Source: Agromyces allii
GTDB lineage: Bacteria > Actinomycetota > Actinomycetes > Actinomycetales > Microbacteriaceae
Reading direction: 5' to 3'
DNA length: 64,000 bases
Assembly (NCBI RefSeq): GCF_009749385.1
Contig: NZ_WBIN01000010.1
Coordinates: 1 to 64,000 of the forward strand
Each line of letters opens with the position of its first letter. The first letter of the stretch is position 1. Below are positions 50,111 to 58,088 of the stretch, piece after piece. Position numbers and translations under genes: made by a program. The notes beneath the pieces are model-generated. The model did no database searches. It saw nothing but the letters and a program-made list of their open reading frames with translations, and was not told the DNA's origin.

Positions 50111-51628
50111 ATGATCGTCGAACGCGGAACCCGGCTCGTGACCGAGCCCAGCACGAGCGTGCAGGTCACGGGCGAGCACTCGCAGTTCCGGCTCGACCTC
50201 GAGCGCATCCGGTTCTCGCCGTACTTCTCGCGGCTCTCCGCGGTGACGCAGGTCATCGCGCAGCCGGGCGCCGGGCCGCTCATCCACAACCGGCTCACGC
50301 ACTCCATCAAGGTCACCGCGGTCGCCCGCGCCATCGCGGTCGGGCTCTCGGATGCCGCATCGCCCGCCCGTGCGCTCGCACTCGAGCACGGCTGCGACGC
50401 CGTCGCCGTGCAGGCGGCCGCGAGTGCGCACGATCTCGGACACCCGCCGTTCGGGCACCTCGGCGAGCACGTGCTCGACCGGCTCGCCCGCGAGACCCTC
50501 GGGCTCTCCGACGGCTTCGAGGGCAATGCGCAGACCTACCGCATCATGGCGACGCTGGATGTCTCGGCGAACGCCCCGCACGGCCTGAACCTCACCGCCG
50601 CGGTGCGGGCGGCCGTCGCGAAGTACCCCTGGACGCGCTTCGTCGACGCCGCCTCCCTGCCGAGCGGCCCGCTGCCGCGCGGCATGCGTCGCGTCTCCGG
50701 CGGCGTCGAGGTCGCCAAGTTCTCGGCGTACGACCTCGACTCGGCCGACCTGTTCTCGGCGCGCACGGGCCTGCCGCCGCTGCAGCAGTCGCTCGAGTGC
50801 TCGATCATGGACATCGCCGACGACATCGCGTACTCGATCCACGACGTCGACGACTTCTACCGCGCCGGCCTGCTGAGCCAGGGCCAGGTCGCGCGCGAGT
50901 TCCGCGGCTTCATCGAGAACGGCGCCCAGCTGCGCGAGCTCGACGCCGATGCGATCACCGCGCGCTCGGCCCCGCCCGGCGCGGCGCTCGAGAACCTGCG
51001 GCGCAAGCTGCACCGCTCCGACGCATGGATCGCCTCCGACGAGGCGTTCCGCGAGGCCGTCGACGTCGTCGCCGACGACCTCGTCGACGGGCTGCTCGCC
51101 ATCCCGTTCGACGGGTCGATCGCCTCGGAGCGTTCGCTCTCGTCGTTCACCAACCGCTGGATCAGCCACCTGCAGACCTCGGTCGTGCCCGCTCCCGCCG
51201 ACGAGATCCGCACGGGCTTCGTGACGCTCGACCGGCTGGCCTGGCACGAGGTCGAGGTGCTGAAGTTCGTGCACCGGCACTTCATCCTCGATCGCGCCGA
51301 CATCGCCATGTACCAGCGCGGCCTCAGCCGGGTGCTGACGCGCGCGGTCAAGGGCCTCACCGCGTGGATCACCGACGACATCGACCGCCACCGCGTGCCC
51401 CAGCGGCTGCGCGAGCTCGTCGACCTCGCCACCGAGGGCTACGGGCTGCTGCGGGTCGCCAAGCCCGAGGGCGTTCCGATCCCGGACGCCGGCGACGTGC
51501 ACCGCCTCGGCGTCGGCCGCGGCGTGATCGACTACGTCGCCTCCCTCAGCGACGACCAGGCGCTCGCCGTGTCGGAGGCGATCGACGGCCGCCCCGACCG
51601 ACTGTGGGACATCGGGCAGAGCCTGTAG
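50111..51628 (+). CDS. dgt: Deoxyguanosinetriphosphate triphosphohydrolase (HD-domain dGTPase)
   Basis: 505 residues. The HD metal site is SAHDLGHPPFGHLGE (His107, Asp108). RLTHSIKVTAVARAIA supplies the first His, and CSIMDIADDIAYSIHDVDDFYRAGLL the later Asp. The length and motifs match the Dgt family, which cuts dNTPs to nucleoside and triphosphate and helps balance dNTP pools. A GGGGG run precedes ATG 50111. It is divergent from the glycosidase-like gene. Confidence 0.93.
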   Translation: MIVERGTRLVTEPSTSVQVTGEHSQFRLDLERIRFSPYFSRLSAVTQVIAQPGAGPLIHNRLTHSIKVTAVARAIAVGLSDAASPARALALEHGCDAVAVQAAASAHDLGHPPFGHLGEHVLDRLARETLGLSDGFEGNAQTYRIMATLDVSANAPHGLNLTAAVRAAVAKYPWTRFVDAASLPSGPLPRGMRRVSGGVEVAKFSAYDLDSADLFSARTGLPPLQQSLECSIMDIADDIAYSIHDVDDFYRAGLLSQGQVAREFRGFIENGAQLRELDADAITARSAPPGAALENLRRKLHRSDAWIASDEAFREAVDVVADDLVDGLLAIPFDGSIASERSLSSFTNRWISHLQTSVVPAPADEIRTGFVTLDRLAWHEVEVLKFVHRHFILDRADIAMYQRGLSRVLTRAVKGLTAWITDDIDRHRVPQRLRELVDLATEGYGLLRVAKPEGVPIPDAGDVHRLGVGRGVIDYVASLSDDQALAVSEAIDGRPDRLWDIGQSL

Positions 51629-51680
51629 CACCGGCATCCGCTCACCGCCGGCTGGGCCGGCCCCACCGCGCGTCATGACC

Positions 51681-51702
51681 GCCTGTCAACCCCCGGACAG
51701 GC
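51681..51702. promoter_or_regulatory. Inverted repeat GCCTGTC-N8-GACAGGC upstream of the MFS gene
   Basis: Perfect 7-bp arms lie 15 bases before a TAACGT -10 box (51717-51722), so they cover the -35 region of the MFS gene. This could be a repressor site or the dgt terminator. A normal AGGGGA ribosome-binding site precedes the MFS start. Confidence 0.45.
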
Positions 51703-51746
51703 CTTCCTCGCGCGGCTAACGTCGCCCGTGACGGAGGGGACCGACG

Positions 51747-53198
51747 ATGACGACGACCACGCTGAAGACGATCGAGACGAAGATCCCGGCGCGCATGGAC
51801 CGGTTGCCGTGGGCCAAGTGGCACTGGCTCGTGGTGCTCGGGCTCGGCACCGTGTGGATCCTCGACGGACTCGAGGTCACGATCGTCGGCGCGCTCGGAA
51901 GCCGGCTGACCGAGCCCGACAGCGGACTCGGACTGACTACGGCCCAGGTCGGACTCGCGGCGGGCATCTACGTCGCCGGCGCCTGCGTCGGATCGCTCGT
52001 GTTCGGGTACCTCACCGACCGCTTCGGCCGCAAGAAGCTGTTCATCATCACCCTCGGGCTGTACCTGCTCGCCACCGTCGCGACCGCGTTCTCGTTCACG
52101 CCGATGTGGTTCTTCGTGTGCCGGTTCCTCACGGGCGCCGGCATCGGCGGCGAGTACGCGGCGATCAACTCGGCCATCGACGAGCTGATCCCGGCCAGGC
52201 GTCGCGGCGCGGTCGACCTCGCGATCAACGGCTCGTACTGGCTCGGCACGGCCTTCGGCGCGGTGCTCACGGTGTTCCTGCTGAACCCCGCGCTCTTCGC
52301 CCCCGAGGTCGGCTGGCGCCTCGCGTTCGGCCTGGGCGCGGTGCTCGGCCTCGTGATCCTGCTCGTGCGTCGCAACGTGCCCGAGTCGCCGCGCTGGATG
52401 TTCATCCACGGGCGCGACGAGGACGCCGAGAAGCTCGTCGGCGAGATCGAGCACACGATCGAGGAGGAGACCGGGACCCCACTCGACCCGGTCGGCGACG
52501 ATCAGGCGATCCGCATCAGGCAGCGCAAGAGCACCGGATTCATCCAGATCGCGAAGACCGCCGTGACCGAGTACCCGAAGCGCTTCGTGCTGGGGCTGTC
52601 GCTCTTCATCGGCCAGGCCTTCCTCTACAACGCCGTCTTCTTCACCTACGCACTCGTGCTCACGAAGCTGCTCGGCGTGCCCGACGACATCGCACCCTGG
52701 TCGCTCGTGCCCATCGCGATCGGCAACTTCCTGGGGCCGCTGCTGCTCGGCCGCTTCTTCGACAGCATCGGCCGCCGGGTCATGATCTCGACGTCGTACA
52801 TCGGCTCGGGCGTGCTGCTCGCGATCACCGCCGCGCTGTTCGCGGGAGGGGTGCTCGATGCGTTCTGGCTGACCGCGTGCTGGGTCGTCGTGTTCTTCTT
52901 CGCTTCGGCCGGCGCGTCGAGCGCCTACCTGACGGTGAGCGAGATCTTCCCGCTCGAGACCCGGGCGATGTCGATCGCGTTCTTCTACGCGCTCGGCACG
53001 GGGCTCGGCGGCATCATCGGCCCGATCCTCTTCGGGCAGCTCATCGAGGACGGGATCCCGGCCATCGCGATCGGCTACTGCATCGGCGCGGGCCTCATGA
53101 TCGCCGCGGGCCTCGTCGAGGTGTTCCTCGGGGTGGACGCCGAGCGCAAGCCCCTCGAGGAGATCGCGCAGCCGCTCTCGGCGCGCGACGCCGACTGA
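51747..53198 (+). CDS. MFS transporter (sugar/aromatic-acid porter type)
   Basis: 483 residues with twelve transmembrane helices. The MFS loop 2-3 motif is [13 protein letters not shown], and the second-half copy is [39 protein letters not shown] and [13 protein letters not shown] are typical of the sugar porter and aromatic acid:H+ symporter groups. An insertion of about 60 residues in the central loop carries charged residues. No metabolic neighbour hints at the substrate. AGGGGA precedes the start. Confidence 0.87.
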   Translation: MTTTTLKTIETKIPARMDRLPWAKWHWLVVLGLGTVWILDGLEVTIVGALGSRLTEPDSGLGLTTAQVGLAAGIYVAGACVGSLVFGYLTDRFGRKKLFIITLGLYLLATVATAFSFTPMWFFVCRFLTGAGIGGEYAAINSAIDELIPARRRGAVDLAINGSYWLGTAFGAVLTVFLLNPALFAPEVGWRLAFGLGAVLGLVILLVRRNVPESPRWMFIHGRDEDAEKLVGEIEHTIEEETGTPLDPVGDDQAIRIRQRKSTGFIQIAKTAVTEYPKRFVLGLSLFIGQAFLYNAVFFTYALVLTKLLGVPDDIAPWSLVPIAIGNFLGPLLLGRFFDSIGRRVMISTSYIGSGVLLAITAALFAGGVLDAFWLTACWVVVFFFASAGASSAYLTVSEIFPLETRAMSIAFFYALGTGLGGIIGPILFGQLIEDGIPAIAIGYCIGAGLMIAAGLVEVFLGVDAERKPLEEIAQPLSARDAD

Positions 53199-53289
53199 GC
53201 GGCCTCGCGGCGCGCACCTCCCGGACATGCGGTACGGAACCGCTGCGGATGTCGGTCGGCCCGACGGCCTGCGCGCGGCATCCGCTCGG

Positions 53290-53295
53290 TAGACT
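53290..53295 (+). promoter_or_regulatory. -10 box TAGACT for the aminotransferase gene
   Basis: TAGACT, 6 bases, then GTG 53302. Leaderless geometry. Confidence 0.55.
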
Positions 53296-53301
53296 TCACG
53301 G

Positions 53302-54528
53302 GTGACCGAGAAGCCGCGCCTGTCGTCCCGTATCGCCGCCATCGCCGAGTCCGCGACCCTCAAGGTCGACGCGAAGGCGAAGGCCCTGCAGGCCGAGGGC
53401 CGCCCGGTCATCTCGTATGCCGCGGGCGAACCCGACTTCGCGACGCCCGAGCACATCGTCGAGGCGGCGCTCGCGGCCGTGCACGACCCCAAGAACTACC
53501 GCTACACGCCCGCGCCCGGCCTGCCCGAGCTGCGAGAGGCGATCGCCGCGAAGACGCTGCGCGACTCGGGCCTCGAGGTCTCCCCCGGCCAGGTCGTCGT
53601 CACGAACGGCGGCAAGCAGGCGGTCTACCAGGCGTTCCAGGTGCTGCTCGACGCGGGCGACGAGGTGCTCGTTCCGACCCCCTACTGGACCACCTACCCC
53701 GAGGCGATCAAGCTCGCCGGCGGCGTGCAGGTCGACGTGTTCGCGGGCTCCGAGCAGGGCTACCTCGTCACGGTCGAGCAGCTCGAGGCCGCGCGCACCG
53801 AGCGCACGAAGGTGCTGCTGTTCGTGTCGCCGTCGAACCCGACCGGTGCGGTGTACTCGCCCGAGCAGACCCGGGCCATCGGCGAGTGGGCGCTCGAGCA
53901 CGGCATCTGGGTCGTCTCAGACGAGATCTACCAGAATCTGACGTACGCGCCCATCGACGGCGACCCCGATGCCGCCGCTCCGCGCGCCCTGTCGATCGTC
54001 GAGGCCGTGCCCGGTCTCGCGAACCAGACGATCCTCGTCAACGGCGTCGCCAAGACGTACGCCATGACCGGCTGGCGCCTCGGCTGGATGGTCGGCCCCG
54101 CCGACGTCATCAAGGGCGCCGCGAACCTGCAGTCCCACCTCACGTCGAACGTGTCGAACGTGTCGCAGCGCGCCGCGATCGCCGCGCTGAACGGCCCGCA
54201 GGACGCGGTCGAGGAGATGCGCCGCGCGTTCGACCGCCGTCGCCGCCTCATCGTGTCGGAGCTGTCGAAGATCGACGGGCTCACGGTGCCGGTGCCCGAG
54301 GGCGCCTTCTACGTGTATCCGGATGTCTCGGGGCTGCTGAACCGCGAATGGGCGGGCGTCACCCCGACGAACTCGCTCGAGCTCGCCGACCTGATCCTCG
54401 ACAAGGCCGAGGTCGCCGCGGTTCCGGGCGAGGCATTCGGCCCCAGCGGATTCCTGCGCTTCAGCTACGCGCTGGGCGACGCCCCGCTCCTCGAGGGCGT
54501 GCAGCGCCTCCAGCGCCTCTTCAGCTGA
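53302..54528 (+). CDS. Class I pyridoxal-phosphate aminotransferase (aspartate aminotransferase-like)
   Basis: 408 residues. [22 protein letters not shown] opens the fold, [28 protein letters not shown] forms the cofactor phosphate cup, [16 protein letters not shown] carries the PLP-pairing Asn, and the Schiff-base lysine is Lys251 in [16 protein letters not shown]. These match the Ib aspartate aminotransferase group (also acting on prephenate in some bacteria). The enzyme is cytosolic. It is a monocistronic unit with a leaderless start and a clear terminator. In many actinobacteria this gene lies near secE/nusG, as here within 7 kb. Confidence 0.9.
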   Translation: MTEKPRLSSRIAAIAESATLKVDAKAKALQAEGRPVISYAAGEPDFATPEHIVEAALAAVHDPKNYRYTPAPGLPELREAIAAKTLRDSGLEVSPGQVVVTNGGKQAVYQAFQVLLDAGDEVLVPTPYWTTYPEAIKLAGGVQVDVFAGSEQGYLVTVEQLEAARTERTKVLLFVSPSNPTGAVYSPEQTRAIGEWALEHGIWVVSDEIYQNLTYAPIDGDPDAAAPRALSIVEAVPGLANQTILVNGVAKTYAMTGWRLGWMVGPADVIKGAANLQSHLTSNVSNVSQRAAIAALNGPQDAVEEMRRAFDRRRRLIVSELSKIDGLTVPVPEGAFYVYPDVSGLLNREWAGVTPTNSLELADLILDKAEVAAVPGEAFGPSGFLRFSYALGDAPLLEGVQRLQRLFS

Positions 54529-54560
54529 CGCGCCCGCGGTTCGACGAGCCGTCCGGACGC

Positions 54561-54609
54561 ACGAGAACGCCCGCACTCCCCGGTGTGCGGGCGTTCTCGT
54601 TTCTTCTTC
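54561..54609 (+). terminator. Rho-independent terminator after the aminotransferase
   Basis: ACGAGAACGCCCGCAC (54561-54576) pairs perfectly with 54585-54600 over an 8-base loop. It is followed by TTCTTCTTC. This is one of the two hairpins in the window with a real pyrimidine/T tail. Confidence 0.92.
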
Positions 54610-54643
54610 GGCCGCGTCATCGCCGCCGACGGAGCGTGGGGGG

Positions 54644-54817
54644 TCAGTGCTTGAAGGCGTCCTTGACGTCTTCAGCAGCGTTCTTCAGGTCGGCCTTGGC
54701 CTGATCGGCCTTGCCCTCGGCGACCTTCGCGTCGTCTCCGGTCAGCTTGCCCTGGGCCTCTTTGGCCTTGCCCCCGAGGTCTTCGGCGGTGTTCTTGATG
54801 CGGTCGTCGATTCCCAT
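54644..54817 (-). CDS. CsbD-family stress protein
   Basis: 57 residues. It is a short, highly charged, helical protein: GIDDRIKNTAEDLGGKAKEA, then GKLTGDDAKVAEGKADQAKADLKNAAEDVKDAF. This is the CsbD/YjbJ pattern of general-stress proteins of unknown biochemical role. AAGGAG precedes ATG 54817 at 9-14 bases. The upstream spacer holds nothing else recognisable apart from the end of the argP-like gene. Confidence 0.9.
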   Translation of the reverse strand: MGIDDRIKNTAEDLGGKAKEAQGKLTGDDAKVAEGKADQAKADLKNAAEDVKDAFKH

Positions 54818-54961
54818 GATGAACTCCTTCTCGAGCGCCGCGGTCTGCCGTGCTCGAGAACCAGTCAACTCGTCGGCACGTCGTGCGACTAGGGGTTGAG
54901 TTCCCAGCAAGGATCGCCTAACGAGCGCGGCTCAGCCGCCGGCCCTGGCGCAGTCGCGGCG

Positions 54962-55867
54962 TCAGCGCAGGGCCGTCGACGCCTCGGCGGCGAGCGCGTC
55001 GGCGACGGCGTCGAGCAGCGGCGAGCGCAGGTTCCACTGCTGCCAGTGCAACGGCACGTCGACGGGCGGCCCGCCGAGCGGCACGAGGGTTCCGACGGCG
55101 AGCTCCTCGGCCGACTGGAACCCCGGCAGCAGCCCCCATCCGAGGCCGAGCTTGATCGCGGTCGCGAAGTCCGCGGACGCCGGCACGAAGTGGCGGGGCG
55201 TCGATACCGGGTCGACGCCGCGGGCGGCGAGGTACTGCCGCTGCAGGTCGTCACGGCGGTCGAACTCCACGATGGGTGCGACCGCGAACGACTCCGCACA
55301 TTCGGGCAGGCCCCAGCGCGCGGCGAAGGCGGGGGTGGCCACGGCCTCGTAGCGCATGGTTCCGAGCGGCCGCACGAGACATCCGGCGACCGGATCGGCC
55401 TGCGACGTGACGGCGCCCATGACCGTGCCCGACTCGAGCAGGCCGGCCGTGAAGTCCTGGTCGTCGCGGTGCAGGTCGAAGACGACCGGATGACGGTTGG
55501 CCACGCGTGCGAGCGCCGGCAGGAACCACGTGGCGAGCGAGTCGGCGTTCACGGCGAGCGGCAGCGTGACGGGCCGGGCCGGGCCCCCGTCGCGGTCGTC
55601 GCCGCCGCCGTCGAGGCCGAACGCGGCCAGCGTGTCGTGCTCGAGCAGCGCGAGCTGGCGCGCCAACCGCACGACGGCGGCGCCCGCCTCGGTTGCCCGC
55701 GCGGGCTTGCTGCGCACGACGAGCACGCGGCCGAGCTGCTGCTCGAGCGCCTTGATGCGCTGCGACACCGCCGACGGGGTGAGCCGCAGGCGGCGGGCGG
55801 CCGCGTCGAACGTGCCCTCGTCGATGACGACGGCGAGCGTGCGGGCGAGGTCGGTCGGAATCTCCAT
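54962..55867 (-). CDS. LysR-family regulator, ArgP/LysG type
   Basis: 301 residues from ATG 55867. The LysR helix-turn-helix reads TLAVVIDEGTFDAAARRLRLTPSAVSQRIKALEQQLGRVLVVRS, with the ArgP-style PSAVSQRIKALE recognition helix. The effector domain has LPLAVNADSLATWFLPALA, typical of ArgP/LysG, which sense lysine and arginine. It is divergent from a LysE-family exporter with 71 bases between starts, the classic lysG-lysE arrangement. An inverted repeat around its -10 box suggests autoregulation. Confidence 0.9.
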   Translation of the reverse strand: MEIPTDLARTLAVVIDEGTFDAAARRLRLTPSAVSQRIKALEQQLGRVLVVRSKPARATEAGAAVVRLARQLALLEHDTLAAFGLDGGGDDRDGGPARPVTLPLAVNADSLATWFLPALARVANRHPVVFDLHRDDQDFTAGLLESGTVMGAVTSQADPVAGCLVRPLGTMRYEAVATPAFAARWGLPECAESFAVAPIVEFDRRDDLQRQYLAARGVDPVSTPRHFVPASADFATAIKLGLGWGLLPGFQSAEELAVGTLVPLGGPPVDVPLHWQQWNLRSPLLDAVADALAAEASTALR

Positions 55868-55869
55868 CT

Positions 55870-55888
55870 GAAGCAACGCTAATGCTTC
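55870..55888. promoter_or_regulatory. Inverted repeat GAAGCA-N7-TGCTTC spanning the argP-like -10 box
   Basis: The 6-bp arms flank a minus-strand TAGCGT (55881-55876), which lies 8 bases before ATG 55867. A repressor or autoregulating ArgP bound here would block this start and could act on the divergent lysE promoter (TAGCGT at 55927-55932). Confidence 0.55.
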
Positions 55889-55926
55889 TGAAGGAACCTG
55901 AGCTGGATTGATGCTCGATTGCCGCC

Positions 55927-55932
55927 TAGCGT
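55927..55932 (+). promoter_or_regulatory. -10 box TAGCGT for the LysE-like exporter
   Basis: TAGCGT, 6 bases, then GTG 55939. Leaderless geometry. Confidence 0.55.
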
Positions 55933-55938
55933 CGAAGC

Positions 55939-56721
55939 GTGTCCTTCTCCGCCCTGCTCGCCGGCCTCGGCCTCGGCCTCTCGCTCATCGTCGCCATCGG
56001 CGCGCAGAACCTCTTCGTGCTGCGCCAGGGCATCCGCCGCGAGCACGTCTTCGCCGTCGCCGCGATCTGCGCGCTGAGCGACCTCACGCTCATCCTGCTC
56101 GGCGTCTCGGGCGTCGGCGCGGTGCTGCAGGCGGTGCCGTGGCTCGTCGAGGCCGTGCGCTGGGCGGGGGCGGCGTTCCTGATCGTCTACGGGCTGCTCG
56201 CGGCGAAGCGCGCGATCCGCCCGAGCGGCGACGCACTCGTCGCGGGCGAGGGCGGCGACGGAAGCGACGGCAGCAGCGGGGGCACGGGCAGTGGGGCGGA
56301 TGCCGCGGGCGGCCCGGGTACGGACGGCTCGGGTCGGGACACCTCGGCCTCCGTTCCCGGCCCGGCCGCGGCATCCGTCACCCCCACGATCGAACGCACC
56401 CGCACGACGAGCCCCGCGCGTGCCGGGAGCACGACGCTCACGGCCGCCGTGCTCACGTGCCTCGCGCTCACCTGGCTGAACCCGCACGTGTACCTCGACA
56501 CGGTGTTCCTGCTCGGCTCGATCGCGAACACGCACGGCGACGGACGCTGGGCGTTCGCCGCCGGCGCCGGCCTCGCGAGCATCGTCTGGTTCTTCGGGCT
56601 GGCCTACGGCTCGAGGCTGCTCGGCGGGGTGCTCGCGAGCCCTCGCGCCTGGCGCGTGCTCGACGGCGTGATCGCGGTCGTCATGATCGGGCTCGGCGTG
56701 ATGCTCGTGCTGCCGCACTGA
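55939..56721 (+). CDS. LysE/ArgO-family amino-acid exporter
   Basis: 260 residues with six helices. The family start LGLSLIVAIGAQNLFVLRQGIRREHVF and the later LTWLNPHVYLDTVFLLGSIA are diagnostic for LysE/ArgO. Between helices 3 and 4 (about residues 94-155) lies a Gly/Ser/Ala-rich hydrophilic loop of about 60 residues, much longer than in E. coli ArgO. It exports lysine or arginine when internal levels rise, under control of the divergent ArgP-like regulator. Confidence 0.92.
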   Translation: MSFSALLAGLGLGLSLIVAIGAQNLFVLRQGIRREHVFAVAAICALSDLTLILLGVSGVGAVLQAVPWLVEAVRWAGAAFLIVYGLLAAKRAIRPSGDALVAGEGGDGSDGSSGGTGSGADAAGGPGTDGSGRDTSASVPGPAAASVTPTIERTRTTSPARAGSTTLTAAVLTCLALTWLNPHVYLDTVFLLGSIANTHGDGRWAFAAGAGLASIVWFFGLAYGSRLLGGVLASPRAWRVLDGVIAVVMIGLGVMLVLPH

Positions 56722-56781
56722 GCCCGGCAGCACTGAGCCCGGCCGCACTGGGCACGGCCGGGCTCAGCCCGACTGCCGACT

Positions 56782-56858
56782 CGACGGGAGGGGCTCGGCG
56801 TGACGGGAGGTTGTTCCCGCAGAGCGGGTCCTCCGCTCGCGCCGAACTCCTCCCGTCG
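56782..56858. terminator. Large imperfect hairpin between lysE-like and DGPF genes
   Basis: 56782-56799 pairs with 56841-56858 (16 of 18 positions). Inside, CCCGC-AGA-GCGGG forms a second stem. It separates two converging units. Just before it, the 15-base unit around CACTGAGCCCGGC is tandemly repeated from the lysE stop (56716 onward). Confidence 0.55.
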
Positions 56859-56869
56859 CGCGTCGCCGG

Positions 56870-57217
56870 CTACCGCTCGAAGCCCTCGCTGAGCGGCCAT
56901 GCCTTGCGCAGCTCGATGCGGCCGAACCGCGCCATCGGATGCTTCGCGGCGATCTCGATCGCCTCGTCGAGGTCGCGGACCTCGAGCACGTCGAAGCCGG
57001 CGATCCACTCCTTCGACTCGGTGAACGGGCCGTCGGTCACGTACGGCCGGTCGTCGCGGAAGCGCACGGTCTTCGCGAACTCCGGCGGGCGCAACCGGTC
57101 CCCCGCGACCCAGACGCCGCGTTCGTCGACCTCGGCGCCCCATTCGGCGATGTTGTCCTCGGCGGCGACGTAGGGCTCGGCGTCATCGTCGTGCAGCACG
57201 AGCATCAGGAACTCCAC
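56870..57217 (-). CDS. YciI/DGPF-family protein
   Basis: 115 residues. It is a small ferredoxin-like alpha/beta protein with the family block VTDGPFTESKEWIAGFDVLEV (about 60-80) and EIAAKHPMARFGRIELRKAWPL near the end. It is second in a two-gene unit, 4 bases after the upstream DGPF gene. DGPF proteins are the typical neighbours of ECF42 sigma factors; their biochemical role is unknown. Two more copies are at 57222 and 57740. Confidence 0.88.
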   Translation of the reverse strand: MEFLMLVLHDDDAEPYVAAEDNIAEWGAEVDERGVWVAGDRLRPPEFAKTVRFRDDRPYVTDGPFTESKEWIAGFDVLEVRDLDEAIEIAAKHPMARFGRIELRKAWPLSEGFER

Positions 57218-57221
57218 GGTC

Positions 57222-57563
57222 TCACTCCTCGCCGTTCAGCGGCCAGAACGGCCGGATCTCGAGCGCCCCGTGCCGGGCGAGCTCGTCGCCCTTCGCGAGC
57301 TCGATCGCGTGGTCGAGATCGTCGACCTCGAGGATGTCGTATCCCGCGATCCACTCCTTCGACTCGGTGAACGGGCCGTCGGTGACGATCGTCTCGCCGC
57401 CCCGAACCCGCACGGTGACCGCCTCGTCGGCCGGCCGCAACCGCATCGCCCGCTTCAGAACCCCCTGCTCCGCCCTCAGCCGATCCCACTCGGCCACGGC
57501 CTCCTCGTCGACCGGCCCGACATCCACTGCGGGGTCGGCGACCACGAACATCATGATCTCCAT
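57222..57563 (-). CDS. YciI/DGPF-family protein
   Basis: 113 residues from ATG 57563, with AAGGAAG 9-15 bases upstream. It contains TIVTDGPFTESKEWIAGYDILEV and a closing EIRPFWPLNGEE. An in-frame ATG at 57593 (MSKDNEG) would lie almost at the predicted transcription start and is an alternative leaderless start. It is first in the minus-strand pair, behind a TGTCGA-N17-CGTC promoter identical in layout to that of the divergent copy. Confidence 0.88.
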   Translation of the reverse strand: MEIMMFVVADPAVDVGPVDEEAVAEWDRLRAEQGVLKRAMRLRPADEAVTVRVRGGETIVTDGPFTESKEWIAGYDILEVDDLDHAIELAKGDELARHGALEIRPFWPLNGEE

Positions 57564-57601
57564 CACGTCACTTCCTTCGTTGTCCTTGCTCATGCCCTTG
57601 C

Positions 57602-57628
57602 GACGAACGGGGGCCGATCGGATCGACA
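57602..57628 (-). promoter_or_regulatory. ECF42-type promoter, minus strand
   Basis: On the minus strand TGTCGA (57628-57623), exactly 17 bases, then CGTC (57605-57602). The published ECF42 target motif, as I recall it, is TGTCGA at -35 and CGA/TC at -10. It drives the two minus-strand DGPF genes. Confidence 0.75.
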
Positions 57629-57674
57629 TCGGCAGCGACATCCGTTCGATCGGATCTGCGGATGTCGAAGCGCA

Positions 57675-57701
57675 TGTCGATTCATCCTGTCGCCGTTCGT
57701 C
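57675..57701 (+). promoter_or_regulatory. ECF42-type promoter, plus strand
   Basis: TGTCGA (57675-57680), exactly 17 bases, then CGTC (57698-57701), about 39 bases before the DGPF gene that precedes the sigma factor. It is identical in spacing to the minus-strand element, so the sigma factor probably drives its own operon. Confidence 0.75.
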
Positions 57702-57739
57702 GCCTGGGCATACCGTGAACATCGAACCGAGGAGAGCAG

Positions 57740-58081
57740 ATGCGCTACGTCATGTTCGTCGCCACCGACACCGAGCCCGACCGCTCCGGCGACGAGGGCA
57801 TCCCCGTCGACCAGTGGGTCGACGAGAACGACGCCCGCGGCACGCGCATCGAGGGGCAGCGGCTGCAGCATGTGCGCGACGCCACCCTCGTGCGCGTCCG
57901 CGACGGCGAGACGATCGTCACCGACGGCCCGTTCACCGAGTCCAAGGAGTGGATCGCCGGGTTCGACATCCTGGAGTGCCCCGACCTCGACGAGGCCATT
58001 GAGATCGCGTCGCGGCATCCGATGGCCAGGGGCGGGCGCATCGAGCTGCGGCCGTTCTGGAACGGCGAGGAAGACGAATGA
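57740..58081 (+). CDS. YciI/DGPF-family protein, first gene of the sigma-factor operon
   Basis: 113 residues with MRYVMFVATDTEPD at the start (the common DGPF opening), TIVTDGPFTESKEWIAGFDILEC in the middle and RIELRPFWNGEEDE at the end. GAGGAG precedes the ATG. It ends 7 bases before the ECF sigma factor gene, so the two are co-transcribed. The three DGPF proteins here share the central block almost unchanged, which points to local duplication. Confidence 0.9.
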   Translation: MRYVMFVATDTEPDRSGDEGIPVDQWVDENDARGTRIEGQRLQHVRDATLVRVRDGETIVTDGPFTESKEWIAGFDILECPDLDEAIEIASRHPMARGGRIELRPFWNGEEDE

Positions 58082-58088
58082 GCGACGG

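Noticed and set aside
57663-57689. A third TGTCGA (57663) as another ECF42 promoter
   Set aside because: At 17 bases downstream there is CCTG and not CGTC or CGAC, so the second element is missing.
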